Assembly (NCBI GenBank): GCA_013822245.1
Contig: PNKE01000026.1
Coordinates: 1 to 64,000, forward strand
Direction of reading: 5' to 3'
Length of the DNA stretch: 64,000 nucleotides
Origin: Candidatus Solibacter sp.
GTDB lineage: Bacteria > Acidobacteriota > Terriglobia > Bryobacterales > Bryobacteraceae
Below, piece after piece: positions 1 through 9,332 of the stretch. The notes beneath the pieces are model-generated. The model was not told where the DNA came from. It did not search any database and saw only the letters and a list, made by a program, of their open reading frames with translations. The position numbers and the translations under genes are program-made. The first letter of the stretch is position 1. Each line of letters opens with the position of its first letter.

Positions 1-1
1 C

Positions 2-121
2 GCTTCGGCGGAGGAACCGCCTGCGCGCGAGCCTGCGGCAGCAAGGAAGAAGAGACCCGGAATTGATTGGTGGGCGGTGGTGGAGCCCGGAGGGCGCGGC
101 CCACCGCCCCGGAACCGATAG
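2..121 (+). CDS. C-terminal end of an unidentified protein (cut by window start)
   Basis: An open frame enters from the left edge and stops at TAG 119-121, giving 39 residues. It is rich in Ala, Glu, Pro and Arg, followed by a basic KKRPG stretch and the tail IDWWAVVEPGGRGPPPRNR. The composition and strong GC at third positions fit the end of a real gene with a disordered basic tail. The family cannot be named from this fragment. It would be the only plus-strand gene facing the kdp operon, so the two would converge. Confidence 0.4.
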   Translation, partial: ASAEEPPAREPAAARKKRPGIDWWAVVEPGGRGPPPRNR

Positions 122-421
122 AGACTTTCATATCTTCTGGCATTGCGTTTAGTCTCCCTGGATCTCGGTCAGTTAGCCAACTCTGTGTCCAAGAAAACCG
201 GGTTTCCTATGCCGACAGAAATAGATTGGCTCCCCAAGTGCTACGAAATACGTATGCGGGAACGGAGAATCCCCGGCGAGACGAATTCTCCCGCCGTTAA
301 CCAGCGGATGGAGTTTAGGAGATGCGTTCGATCCAGCCGCTGAGGGCGATCGCGTGACACTGCTGACGCTCCACTCGAAACCAATTGATTCTACGACGGA
401 AATCTGTTTGCGGGCCACATG
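122..421. other. Intergenic stretch, nothing recognised
   Basis: About 300 bases between the end of the partial plus-strand gene and the stop of kdpE on the minus strand. GC is lower than in the flanking genes. Only short open frames occur, none with a convincing ribosome binding site or family motif. No clear terminator hairpin with a T-tract was seen for kdpE. Confidence 0.5.
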
Positions 422-1120
422 TCAGAGGATCTCCACGAGACGATAGCCGACGCCCGGCTCTGTGAGCAGGAATCTTGGCCGTGCCGGATCCGCTTCAAGC
501 TTGCGGCGCAGCTGAGCCATGTAGACGCGGAGATACTGGCTTTGCTCGCTGTGCTGGGCGCCCCAGACTTCAACCAGGAGTTGCCGCTGGGTGATGACCT
601 TGCCCACGTGCCGGATCAGCGTCTGGAGCAGGCGGAACTCGATGGGTGTCAGGTGGACTTCCCGTCCGTTCACCGACGTGACCCGCCTCGTCAGATCCAC
701 CTCCACGCCTGCGGTGCGGAAGATCGCGCCTTCCGCCTGATCGGCGATGATCGACGCCCGCCTGAGCGCCGCCCGGATGCGCGCCAGCAGCTCGCCTACG
801 GCGAACGGCTTGCTCACGAAATCATCGGCTCCAAGGTCAAGGGCATCGATCTTGTCCTTCTCCTGGCCTCGAGCCGACAGCACGATGATCGGAGTCTGGC
901 TGGTTTCGCGCACATGCCGGATTACCTCCGCCCCATCCCGATCTGGCAACCCAAGGTCAAGGACGATCAGGTCGGGCTGCCGGGCGGCCCACTGCGCGAT
1001 GCCTTCGGACGCCGTCAACGCCTCATGAAACCGATAACCCTCCGCGGTTAACGTGGCTCGCAGGAACCGCCGGATCTGCGGGTCGTCCTCGACAATCAGG
1101 ATCTCGGCCGTGTTAGTCAT
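422..1120 (-). CDS. kdpE: KdpE, response regulator of the potassium operon
   Basis: OmpR/PhoB-type cytosolic regulator of 232 aa. The N-terminal receiver has the acidic pocket EDD (residues 11-13), the phospho-acceptor D55 in IVLDLGLPDRDG, and the conserved lysine in VSKPF near residue 104. A winged-helix DNA-binding domain fills residues 130-232 (LTPIEFRLLQTL, then VYMAQLRRKLE). It is the last gene of the kdp operon. Its ATG overlaps the 3' end of kdpD by 8 bases, so the two-component pair is translationally coupled. By family knowledge it is phosphorylated by KdpD and activates kdp transcription at low potassium or under osmotic stress. Confidence 0.95.
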   Translation of the reverse strand: MTNTAEILIVEDDPQIRRFLRATLTAEGYRFHEALTASEGIAQWAARQPDLIVLDLGLPDRDGAEVIRHVRETSQTPIIVLSARGQEKDKIDALDLGADDFVSKPFAVGELLARIRAALRRASIIADQAEGAIFRTAGVEVDLTRRVTSVNGREVHLTPIEFRLLQTLIRHVGKVITQRQLLVEVWGAQHSEQSQYLRVYMAQLRRKLEADPARPRFLLTEPGVGYRLVEIL

Positions 1121-3803
1121 CCACAGGGACCCGCGGCGGCGTTCCGCCCAGTGGAAGCCAGATTCGAATCAAGGCCCCGCCATCGGGCCGGTTCTTCGCC
1201 TCAATCTTCCCACCGTGGGCCTGGACGACGGCACGGCAAATGGCCAATCCCAGTCCCGCCCCGCGGGCGCCCTCCTGCCTCCCACGATAGAATTTCTCCC
1301 AAACAAGGATTTCCTCACCTGGAACGAAGCCCGGACCGGAATCGGCCACGTCTATCTGGACCCCGCCGCCGGCTGCGCGGGCTTCGATTGTAATGGGCGA
1401 AGCCGGTGGCGTGTACTTGGCCGCATTCTCGAGAACATTCAGCAAGAGCTGTTCGATCAGTACATCGTCTATTGAAATGAGCGGCAGATCCCCGGGGATC
1501 ACCGCGCTCACCGGGCGATCCTTCAGAACCTTGTCGAGGCGGTGCAGCGCGGCGCCGACGATCTCCTCGATCGGATACCAGTCGCGCTTGAGCTTCATCG
1601 CGCCCGATTCGATGCGCGTCATCTCCAGCAGGTTGTTCACCAGGCGGCTCAGGCGCTCGGCCTCCTGCTCGATACTTTCAGTCAGTCCTCTGCGGGTCTC
1701 CGCATCCATCTGGCTGCCTTGTTCGAGCAGGCTGCTGGCGGCGCCTGTGATCGTCGCCAGAGGGGTACGGAGGTCATGCGATACGGCGCTCAGCAGCCCG
1801 CTGCGCATCTGTTCGGTCTCCATCTGCAACTGGGCTTCGCGCGCCGCCGCCGTCGCCTGGGCGCGCTCAATCGCAAGCGCCGTCTGGCTGGCAAAAAGTT
1901 CCAGCAAATGCTGTTGCTCGGGCGAAGCCAGCACATCGCCAGCCGCCGGGACCACAGCCATTACTCCGAGAGTCCGCTGCGCACCTCGCAGCGGAAGATA
2001 CATGGCGGTCGCTCCCGGCAAGGTTTCCATGCCGTGCCCGGCTTTCTGCCCGTGGTCGAAAACCCACTGCGCGATGCCCTCCTCGCTCCTCGGCATGGGC
2101 AGATCGTCGGTCGTGCGTTTGGCGAATCTCACCTGACCGGCGTCGTCAGGAAAGCAGAGGGCGATCTTCGAGGCGAACACATCGCGGGTGACCGCCGTGG
2201 CCTTCCTGGCGGCTTCGAACCAGCGCGTCTCGCCCGCCAGTTCCCTGGCGAGCCGGTACAGGGCCTGGGTTCGGGCCTCCCGCTCAGCGGCGTGAGCTGC
2301 CTGCATGCGGATGTGGACGGTGCGCGTGCTGATCACAACGGCAACAAAAAACATGACCAGGAAAGTGACCGCATATTCGTAGTCGGACACGGCGAACGTA
2401 TAGTAAGGAGGCACGCAAAAGAAGTCGAACGCGGCAACGCTCAGAAACGATGCAGTCAGGGCCACCCGTAGACTCGATCGCATTGCGATCCCCGCCACGC
2501 CGAGGAGGAAGAACATCACCAGATTGACCGGATTCAAGACGCTACGGAGCGCGATGGAGACAGCCGTGCACAGCCCGACGACCGCTGCTGCCAGGAGGTA
2601 TTCCCGCCAGCCGCTCCCGGCAGGTTCAGCAAGCGCACGGATGCTGGACGCCGGACCTTCGACCTCCCCGGAAACCGCGATCACGCCGATATCGCCGCTA
2701 CTGCCGATCAGGTCGTCGAGAACCGATCCTCGCCAGAGCCGCCGCCACAGAGGGCCAGCCTGTTTCCCCAGTACGATCTTGGAGACGTTCCGTGAGCGGG
2801 CATACTGCAGCAGGCTCTCAGCAACGTTGCTGCCCTTCAACGTCACCACCTCGGCGCCCAACTGCTCAGCGAGGCGCAGTGAGGACAGGACCCGCTCCCG
2901 AACATCGGCAGCGGCCTCGGCATATTCGGGCGTTTCGACAAAGGCGGCAATCCACTCGGCCTGAAGCCGGTCGGCCAGCCTTTTAGCGGCACGGATGAGC
3001 TTGGCGGAGAACGGGCTTGGGCCGATCGAAACCATCAGCCGCTCGGTGACCGGCCAGGTCGGCTGAATCGCATGGTGGCTGCGGTAGGTCCGCATCTGGG
3101 CGTCCACACGATCGGCGGTGCGGCGCAGCGCCATCTCCCGCAGGGCAATCAGGTTCCCGGGGCGGAAGAAATTCTCCATGGCGCGCTGCGCCTGACCGGC
3201 GAAGTAAACCTTGCCCTCCAGCATGCGCCCGCGCAACTCCTCGACCGGCAGATCGACCAGTTCGATCTCATCGGCCTGATCGAAGACCGAGTCCGGAACC
3301 GTCTCCCTCACCGTGATCCCGGTCACCTGAGCAACCACGTCGTTGAGGCTATCCAGGTGCTGGACGTTCAACGTCGTGTAGACATCGATGCCTGCATCCA
3401 CCAACTCAAAGACATCCTGCCATCTCTTGGAATGCCTCGATCCCGGCGCGTTGGTGTGCGCCAATTCGTCGACAAGCAGCACTCCAGGATGGCGCGCCAG
3501 CGCCGCATCGAGATCGAATTCCTCCACCTGTATGCCGCGATGCGAAACCGCTTTCCGCGGCAGCGTTTCCAGCCCATCCAGCAGTTCGCCGGTTTCGGCG
3601 CGGCCATGGGTTTCGACGATGCCCACCACGACTTCGGCGCCGGCTTCGCGCACCCGCCGCGCCGCCTGCAACATGGAAAAGGTCTTGCCGACGCCGGGCG
3701 CCGCTCCAAAGAAGACCTTCAGCCTGCCGCGGCTGCGGCTCCGTTCCTCCGAGGCCGCCGCGGCCAACAACGCTTCGGGATTGGGCCGGCGATCGTCTAC
3801 CAC
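1113..3803 (-). CDS. kdpD: KdpD, potassium/turgor sensor histidine kinase
   Basis: Membrane histidine kinase of about 896 aa with the full KdpD order: cytosolic KdpD domain with Walker A GAAPGVGKT (about residues 33-41 from this start), a universal-stress-like domain (about 245-370), four transmembrane helices of the DUF4118 type (about 395-490), a GAF-like region, the HisKA H-box AVSHDLRTPLATI, and a HATPase with NVLENAAKYT, DSGPGF and GAGLGLAI. The open frame reaches GTG 3827, but GTG 3803 is preferred because a GGAGG precedes it and it overlaps the TAG of the porin gene by 7 bases. It phosphorylates KdpE, whose gene follows with an 8-base overlap. Length and domains match the E. coli type, so no truncation is suspected. 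Confidence 0.93.
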   Translation of the reverse strand: MVDDRRPNPEALLAAAASEERSRSRGRLKVFFGAAPGVGKTFSMLQAARRVREAGAEVVVGIVETHGRAETGELLDGLETLPRKAVSHRGIQVEEFDLDAALARHPGVLLVDELAHTNAPGSRHSKRWQDVFELVDAGIDVYTTLNVQHLDSLNDVVAQVTGITVRETVPDSVFDQADEIELVDLPVEELRGRMLEGKVYFAGQAQRAMENFFRPGNLIALREMALRRTADRVDAQMRTYRSHHAIQPTWPVTERLMVSIGPSPFSAKLIRAAKRLADRLQAEWIAAFVETPEYAEAAADVRERVLSSLRLAEQLGAEVVTLKGSNVAESLLQYARSRNVSKIVLGKQAGPLWRRLWRGSVLDDLIGSSGDIGVIAVSGEVEGPASSIRALAEPAGSGWREYLLAAAVVGLCTAVSIALRSVLNPVNLVMFFLLGVAGIAMRSSLRVALTASFLSVAAFDFFCVPPYYTFAVSDYEYAVTFLVMFFVAVVISTRTVHIRMQAAHAAEREARTQALYRLARELAGETRWFEAARKATAVTRDVFASKIALCFPDDAGQVRFAKRTTDDLPMPRSEEGIAQWVFDHGQKAGHGMETLPGATAMYLPLRGAQRTLGVMAVVPAAGDVLASPEQQHLLELFASQTALAIERAQATAAAREAQLQMETEQMRSGLLSAVSHDLRTPLATITGAASSLLEQGSQMDAETRRGLTESIEQEAERLSRLVNNLLEMTRIESGAMKLKRDWYPIEEIVGAALHRLDKVLKDRPVSAVIPGDLPLISIDDVLIEQLLLNVLENAAKYTPPASPITIEARAAGGGVQIDVADSGPGFVPGEEILVWEKFYRGRQEGARGAGLGLAICRAVVQAHGGKIEAKNRPDGGALIRIWLPLGGTPPRVPVDD

Positions 3804-4927
3804 GTCCCGGTCTTGCCTCCGTACCACAAGATTAGCCCCATCAAGGCCGTTGTTTGGCTTCGATTCATCACGCCGGGTCTTTCTCCGGGAAAGAAAGGGT
3901 GGTTCGACCAGTCACGCCGGACCTCCCAGCGCAACTGCACGCCCGGCATAGGTTCGAACGTCGCGGTCGCGGTCAGGTCGTTCAACGATTGACTCCTGCC
4001 GCTGAACCATCCGCCCGAGTCGTTCAACCGGGCGAACCTGCCGGCCAGACTGAACCGTGGCGTGAAACGGTACCTCATATAGCCCGCGCCGCCAGTGACC
4101 CGCCGGGGAGCGGACCAGGGCTCGACGCGCGATACCGCATAGTCTCCCTCGGCGGCGAAGGTCCAGCCGTTGCCGGCTTCCCACGTGAAGTAGCCGTCGA
4201 GGAGATGTGTCCGTCCGCGTGGAGCACGCCCGCCGGCGGCTGGCTGTTCGCGGCCGGCGTAATAGACCAGATTTGCCGTGAGTCCGGGCGCGGGTGCGGC
4301 GCTCAGCAGCACCGCCTGGCTCTTGTAGGAGTTGAAATCCTCGGTCTGGTTCACGCCGTTGACCAGCCAGTAGCTCGCATTCAGCCCGGACAGCAGCGGG
4401 TAGGTCACGCGCGCCCCCATGTGGTAGAAAGGCAGGAAATTGAACCAGTAGGAACGGGAGTAGTTGAACTGGTCCTTCGTGTAGTTGCCTTCGATCCCCA
4501 GCGGGCTCGACCATTTCCCGAAATCGACAGCCGCTCCCTTGCCCAGCGGCGCGGCGTAGGTCCCATAGGCCTGGAAAATGTGCCGGTAAACTTCCGGCCG
4601 CGGTTCGTTGGCGGGCGAGCCCTGGAGCGTGTCCGTCGCCTGGCCGGCCATCAGATCCAGCCGGACTCCGAACCGCCTTCCCGCAGCGGCGCCGGCAGGT
4701 CTTTCCAGAACAAGGCTCGCCTGGTTCAGGCCGAAACCGTTCGCGCTGAGGTCAAATGCGCGCAGAAGGTTTTTGCCTGTCATCGGCCTGTTGAAGTTGT
4801 TGGCGTAGTAGGCGTCAACCAGTACATTTACCGTCGCTTGCGGCGCCGTCGCGGCCGGCGGAGGTTCTGTGGCCGCAGGCTGCACCGAGGCCGCGAGCGC
4901 GAACGCGACCAGCCAGATCCGCCTCAT
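3797..4927 (-). CDS. Outer-membrane beta-barrel porin (OmpL-like/BBP2 type) inside the kdp operon
   Basis: A 376-aa exported protein with a signal peptide (MRRIWLVAFALAASVQP) followed by alternating hydrophobic and polar strands with many aromatic girdle residues (e.g. YSRSYWFNFLPFYHMGARV), typical of a Gram-negative beta-barrel. The pattern VNVLVDAYYANNFNRP plus a central FGKWSSPLGIEG is what the putative beta-barrel porin-2 family looks like. The start is fixed by an ATGA overlap with the kdpC stop (ATG 4925-4927, TGA 4924-4926). It lies between kdpC and kdpD and overlaps both, so it is co-translated with the pump and its sensor. A role in letting K+ or an osmolyte cross the outer membrane is an inference from position. 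Confidence 0.8.
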   Translation of the reverse strand: MRRIWLVAFALAASVQPAATEPPPAATAPQATVNVLVDAYYANNFNRPMTGKNLLRAFDLSANGFGLNQASLVLERPAGAAAGRRFGVRLDLMAGQATDTLQGSPANEPRPEVYRHIFQAYGTYAAPLGKGAAVDFGKWSSPLGIEGNYTKDQFNYSRSYWFNFLPFYHMGARVTYPLLSGLNASYWLVNGVNQTEDFNSYKSQAVLLSAAPAPGLTANLVYYAGREQPAAGGRAPRGRTHLLDGYFTWEAGNGWTFAAEGDYAVSRVEPWSAPRRVTGGAGYMRYRFTPRFSLAGRFARLNDSGGWFSGRSQSLNDLTATATFEPMPGVQLRWEVRRDWSNHPFFPGERPGVMNRSQTTALMGLILWYGGKTGTW

Positions 4928-5484
4928 TTTCCGTCCAGAGCGCCGTTTAGGGCCACGACACTTACCACGGGTTCGCCGAAGATTCCGAATTGCCTCGGTT
5001 CCGTGCATTGATCGATGAGTTGGTGAACGCGTTCGAGAGTTGTTGCGCGCAGCCGTGCCACCCGCGGCGCCTGGTACCGTGCGGCCTCCGGACTGATATG
5101 AGCATCCAGTCCGCTGGCCGACGCCGTCAACAGGTCCATCGGGATCGGCATTGTGTTGCCCGGACCGGCGGCCAGCAACTTCTCCCGTCTATCCTCCATG
5201 GCCGAATGCAGCAGCGGGTTATGCGGTCCATAGTTGGAACCCGAGGACGACGCCGAGTTGTAGGGAGTTCCCGCGGTCGCCGACAGCCGCCCCCAGAAAT
5301 ATTCGGGCTTGTCGTAGTGCCTGCCGATCAGTGCCGATCCAGTGGACATTCCCTGATGGTAAGTCCGGCTGCCGTTGGCGCGCCACGGAAATAGCGCCTG
5401 TGCGATGCCGGTGACAACCAGCGGATAGATCAGCCCGGTGAGAACCGTCAGGATCAGCAGCAGCTTCAACGCTGTTTTCATCAT
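4924..5484 (-). CDS. kdpC: KdpC, accessory subunit of the K+-transporting ATPase
   Basis: A 186-aa protein with one N-terminal membrane helix (TALKLLLILTVLTGLIYPLVV) and a periplasmic domain containing the KdpC signatures GSALIGRHYDKPEYFWGR and SASGLDAHISPEAA. It stabilises the KdpFABC complex and raises ATP affinity of KdpB. The start MMKTALK overlaps the kdpB stop in a TGATG arrangement; an earlier Met three residues upstream is less likely. Length matches the family (about 190 aa). Confidence 0.95.
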   Translation of the reverse strand: MMKTALKLLLILTVLTGLIYPLVVTGIAQALFPWRANGSRTYHQGMSTGSALIGRHYDKPEYFWGRLSATAGTPYNSASSSGSNYGPHNPLLHSAMEDRREKLLAAGPGNTMPIPMDLLTASASGLDAHISPEAARYQAPRVARLRATTLERVHQLIDQCTEPRQFGIFGEPVVSVVALNGALDGK

Positions 5485-7544
5485 CACGCCCACCCCATAG
5501 CCGAGATCAGCAAGTCGATCAGTTTGATTCCAAGGAACGGCACGGCAATGCCTCCCAAGCCGTAGATCAGGACATGGCGGCGCAGCAGTTGCTCGGCGTT
5601 CAGCGGGTGGTAGGCGACGCCGCGCAGCGCCAGCGGGATCAACGCCACAATGATCACCGCGTTGAAGATCACCGCCGAGAGAATCGCGCTCGCCGGTGAG
5701 CCGAGCCGCATGACGTTCAGCGCGGTAAGTTCCGGGTATGTGGCTGCGAATGCCGCCGGTATGATGGCGAAGTACTTGGCCACGTCATTCGCCGTCGAGA
5801 ACGTGGTCAGCGCGCCGCGCGTGATCAGCATCTGCTTGCCGATGCGAATGATCTCAAGCAGCTTCGTTGGATTCGAATCGAGATCCACCATGTTGCCGGC
5901 CTCTTTGGCCGCCTGCGTGCCGGTGTTCATGGCCACGGCGACATCGGCTTGCGCCAGCGCGGGCGCGTCGTTGGTCCCGTCACCGGTCATGGCAACCAGG
6001 CGGCCCTCGGCCTGGATCTCGCGGATCAGTTCCAGTTTGCGCTCGGGCGTAGCCTCGGCCAGGTAATCATCCACCCCGGCCTCGGCTGCGATCGCCGCTG
6101 CCGTCACCGGGTTGTCGCCGGTGATCATGATGGTCTTCACCCCGCCGCGCCTCAGTTCAGCGAAACGTTCCCGGATGCCACCCTTGACGATGTCCTTGAG
6201 CTGAATCACGCCCAAGACCGATGCTCCGTCGGCGACCACGAGCGGCGTGCCGCCCTGGCGCGCAACCAGATCCACCGCCTCGCGCACGCCCGCCGGAAAC
6301 CGCCCCCCCAGTTCGGCCACATGCGCTTCGATGGCCTCGGCCGCGCCCTTGCGGATGCGGCGGCCGCTCAGGTCCACGCCGCTCATCCGGGTCCGGGCCG
6401 TGAATGGAACAAACCTCGCGCCGAGTTCGTGGATGTTGCGTTCGCGGATCTTGAACATCTCCTTCGCCAGTACGACGACGCTGCGGCCCTCCGGCGTCTC
6501 GTCGGCCAGTGAAGCCAGTTGCGCCGCATCGGCCAGAGCCACATCGCTCACGCCCTCCGCGGGCATGAACCTCGTTGCCTGCCTGTTGCCCAGCGTGATC
6601 GTTCCCGTCTTGTCGAGCAACAGCACGTCCACATCGCCCGATGCCTCCACCGCCCGTCCCGACATCGCCAGCACATTGGCTTGCAGCATCCTGTCCATGC
6701 CGGCGATCCCAACGGCTGAAAGCAGTGCACCGATTGTCGTTGGGATCAGGCAAACGAGCAGCGCGACAAGCGTGGTCAACGCGACCGGCTCCCCCTTGCC
6801 CGCCTCCTTGACGGCGAAGATCGAGAACGGCAGCAGCGTCACCGTCGCCAGCAGGAACACGACCGTCAGAGCGGCCAGCAGGATCGTCAGAGCAATCTCG
6901 TTCGGCGTCTTCTTGCGTTTCGCCCCTTCCACCAACGAGATCATTCGTTCGAGGAAGCTCTCCCCCGCTTCCGCGGTCACTCGAATCACCAGCCAGTCAG
7001 AGAGCACGCGCGTACCGCCCGTCACGCTCGACCTGTCCCCGCCGCTCTCCCTAATCACCGGCGCGCTTTCGCCCGTGATTGCGCTCTCGTCCACCGACGC
7101 CGCACCCTCCACCACCTCGCCGTCCATCGGAACGATGTCGCAGGCTTCCGCCAGTACGAAGTCGCCCTTGTGCAGCGTCGAAGCCGCAACCTCCTCATAC
7201 CGGCTACCGAACGCAGGGCGATCGAGTTTCTTCGCCTTCACGCCGCGCCGGCTGCGCCGCAGCGATTCAGCCTGCGCTTTGCCCCGGCCCTCAGCCATGG
7301 CTTCCGCGAAATTGCCGAACAGCACCGTGAACCAGAGCCACGCGCTGACATGCAGCGTGAAGCCCGCATGGGCCGCGCCTGGTCCCGCCAGTTCTTCAAG
7401 GCCAAGGGCAGTCGTGAGAATGCCGCCCACCAGTACAACGAACATCACTGGGTTGCGGATCTGGTGCCGCGGATTCAACTTCCTGAACGATTCGGCGATC
7501 GCCTCCCGGACTATCCGCCAATTAAACGTCGACGTCGACTTCAT
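5484..7544 (-). CDS. kdpB: KdpB, P-type ATPase catalytic subunit
   Basis: A 686-aa inner-membrane P-type ATPase. Visible motifs are the actuator loop [12 protein letters not shown], the phosphorylation site DKTGTIT, the nucleotide-domain KGA and the hinge [21 protein letters not shown]. Seven membrane helices are spread as in the family. The open frame runs 63 codons further upstream, but those residues are out-of-frame kdpA sequence. The true start MKSTSTFNW overlaps the kdpA stop as ATGA (7541-7544). It hydrolyses ATP to drive K+ uptake through KdpA. Confidence 0.97.
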   Translation of the reverse strand: MKSTSTFNWRIVREAIAESFRKLNPRHQIRNPVMFVVLVGGILTTALGLEELAGPGAAHAGFTLHVSAWLWFTVLFGNFAEAMAEGRGKAQAESLRRSRRGVKAKKLDRPAFGSRYEEVAASTLHKGDFVLAEACDIVPMDGEVVEGAASVDESAITGESAPVIRESGGDRSSVTGGTRVLSDWLVIRVTAEAGESFLERMISLVEGAKRKKTPNEIALTILLAALTVVFLLATVTLLPFSIFAVKEAGKGEPVALTTLVALLVCLIPTTIGALLSAVGIAGMDRMLQANVLAMSGRAVEASGDVDVLLLDKTGTITLGNRQATRFMPAEGVSDVALADAAQLASLADETPEGRSVVVLAKEMFKIRERNIHELGARFVPFTARTRMSGVDLSGRRIRKGAAEAIEAHVAELGGRFPAGVREAVDLVARQGGTPLVVADGASVLGVIQLKDIVKGGIRERFAELRRGGVKTIMITGDNPVTAAAIAAEAGVDDYLAEATPERKLELIREIQAEGRLVAMTGDGTNDAPALAQADVAVAMNTGTQAAKEAGNMVDLDSNPTKLLEIIRIGKQMLITRGALTTFSTANDVAKYFAIIPAAFAATYPELTALNVMRLGSPASAILSAVIFNAVIIVALIPLALRGVAYHPLNAEQLLRRHVLIYGLGGIAVPFLGIKLIDLLISAMGWA

Positions 7545-9157
7545 TTCAACGCCTCCACGACCGGCCCCAGCACCAGTGCCGGAATGAACGCCAGCAGGCC
7601 GACAATCAGCACCACTCCGGCCAACAGCGCGACGAACAGAGGCGTGTGCGTCGGCAGCGTGCCGGCGCTGGCCGGGACCGCCGGCTTGGCCGCCATCGAC
7701 CCCGCGATCGCAAGCACCGGCACGGCCACCCAATAGCGGGCCAGCAGCATCGCGAATCCGCCGGTGTAATTGACGAGCGGCGTGTTCGCCCCGTAGCCCG
7801 CAAACGCGCTGCCGTTGTTGTTGCCCATCGACGCGAAAGCATAGAGGATCTCAGTGAACCCATGCGCGCCCCGGTCCTGCAATCCGCTCAACCCGCCAGG
7901 CGCTGTCACGGCAACGGCCGTGCCAAGCAGGACACAAGCGGCCGGCACAAGGATGGCGATCGACGCCATCTGCATCTCAAACGCCTCGATCTTCTTGCCC
8001 AGATACTCCGGCGTCCTGCCCACCATCAGCCCGGCCAGGAAAACAGCGACAATGACGAACATCACCATCCCGTAGAGGCCCGACCCCACTCCGCCGAACA
8101 CCACCTCGCCCGTCAGCATCAGGAACAGCGGCCCCAGGCTCCCTAGCGGCGTGTAGGAGTCGTGCATCGAGTTCACCGAACCGTTCGACGCCGCAGTCGT
8201 CGCCACGGCCCATAGCGCCGAATTGGCGGTCCCGATGCGGGCCTCCTTACCCTCCATGTTTCCCTGCTCGGCGTGGACTGTCAGAAACAGCAGCGGCAGG
8301 AAGATGACAATCATCGCTGCCAGCAAGGCCCATCCCTGCCGGGTGTCCTTCACCATGCGGCCGAAGGTGTAGCAGAGTGATGCCGGGATCAGCAGGATGG
8401 CAAGACATTCCAGAAAGTTGGTGAGTGGCGTCGGGTTCTCGAACGGGTGCGCCGAGTTCACATTGAAGAACCCGCCGCCATTGGTCCCCAACTGCTTGAT
8501 CGCCACCTGCGACGCCGCCGGACCCATCGGCAAGGTCTGCCCCGATCCCGCCACCTGCGCATAGGGCTTCAGGTTTTGAATGACGCCTTGCCCTGCTAGC
8601 GCAACTGCCAGCAGCAGCGACAGCGGCAATAGGATGTAAACCGTGCTCCGGACAACGTCCACCCAGAAGTTGCCGATCGCCTCCGCCCGTTGAGCAGCCA
8701 GCCCTCTGGCCAGTGCTGCCAGTACAGCCATGCCCGACGCCGCCGACAGGAAGTTCTGCACCGTCAGCGCGGCCATCTGCGCGAAGTAGCCCAAGCTCGA
8801 TTCGCCGCCGTAGTTCTGCCAGTTCGTGTTGGTGGCGAAACTCACGGCGATGTTGAACGCGGTGTGCGGCGCCAGCCCGCCGAAGGCCTGCGGATTCCAG
8901 GGCAGCCACTGCTGCACACGCAGGATTGCGTAGACGGCCGCAAAGCCGGCCGCATTGAACATCAGCAGCGCCGCCGCGTACTCGCGCCAGTTCATCCACC
9001 GGTCTTCACGAATCCCCGCGGCCCGGCAGATCCACCGTTCGGCGGCGCACCCTTGCCGTCCGCTGTAGACGAATTCCATATATCGCCCCAGCGGTTTGAC
9101 GAGCGCCCCCAGGACACCCAGATACAGGAGAATCTCGATCAGTGCATGGCCGGTCAT
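7541..9157 (-). CDS. kdpA: KdpA, K+-selective channel-like subunit
   Basis: A 538-aa polytopic inner-membrane protein with four pore-loop repeats: [38 protein letters not shown] and [11 protein letters not shown]. These are the selectivity-filter regions of the KdpA superfamily. It is slightly shorter than the E. coli protein (557 aa). The start [10 protein letters not shown] is set by the ATGA overlap with the kdpF stop. The longer open frame upstream is kdpF sequence in another frame. It binds and selects K+ on the periplasmic side. Confidence 0.96.
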   Translation of the reverse strand: MTGHALIEILLYLGVLGALVKPLGRYMEFVYSGRQGCAAERWICRAAGIREDRWMNWREYAAALLMFNAAGFAAVYAILRVQQWLPWNPQAFGGLAPHTAFNIAVSFATNTNWQNYGGESSLGYFAQMAALTVQNFLSAASGMAVLAALARGLAAQRAEAIGNFWVDVVRSTVYILLPLSLLLAVALAGQGVIQNLKPYAQVAGSGQTLPMGPAASQVAIKQLGTNGGGFFNVNSAHPFENPTPLTNFLECLAILLIPASLCYTFGRMVKDTRQGWALLAAMIVIFLPLLFLTVHAEQGNMEGKEARIGTANSALWAVATTAASNGSVNSMHDSYTPLGSLGPLFLMLTGEVVFGGVGSGLYGMVMFVIVAVFLAGLMVGRTPEYLGKKIEAFEMQMASIAILVPAACVLLGTAVAVTAPGGLSGLQDRGAHGFTEILYAFASMGNNNGSAFAGYGANTPLVNYTGGFAMLLARYWVAVPVLAIAGSMAAKPAVPASAGTLPTHTPLFVALLAGVVLIVGLLAFIPALVLGPVVEALK

Positions 9158-9246
9158 GAGAACAACTCCGGCTTCAGCAGGGCGATGGCGAGGTAGATCA
9201 GGATTCCCGCCGCGATCACGCCGCAGAGCACATACTGCGGGTTCAT
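9154..9246 (-). CDS. kdpF: KdpF, small stabilising subunit
   Basis: A 30-aa hydrophobic peptide starting MNPQYVLCGVIAAGILIYLA and ending LLKPELFS. The single helix followed by a K/R-P-E-x-F ending is the KdpF hallmark. It ends in TGA 9154-9156, overlapping the kdpA start, and its ATG (9244-9246) overlaps the stop of the preceding 29-aa gene, both as ATGA. KdpF acts like a lipid wedge that stabilises the KdpABC complex. Confidence 0.9.
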   Translation of the reverse strand: MNPQYVLCGVIAAGILIYLAIALLKPELFS

Positions 9247-9332
9247 CGGGCGCGCGCCCCCATGCGCTTGACCAGCCAGAGGGAACAGGCGAAGAACGCC
9301 GCCGCCAGCCCCACGCAAAACAAATCGTCCAT
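9243..9332 (-). CDS. 29-aa single-helix membrane micro-protein leading the kdp operon
   Basis: Reads MDDLFCVGLAAAFFACSLWL followed by VKRMGARAR. It is one predicted transmembrane helix with an acidic N-terminus and a basic C-terminus, so an N-out/C-in orientation is expected. A strong GAGGAG lies five bases upstream of the ATG, and the TGA overlaps the kdpF ATG (ATGA). It is therefore the first gene of the kdp operon and coupled to kdpF. From memory, similar unnamed short hydrophobic genes precede kdpF in other bacteria. The function is unknown: a further small Kdp subunit or a translational leader are both possible. Confidence 0.72.
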   Translation of the reverse strand: MDDLFCVGLAAAFFACSLWLVKRMGARAR

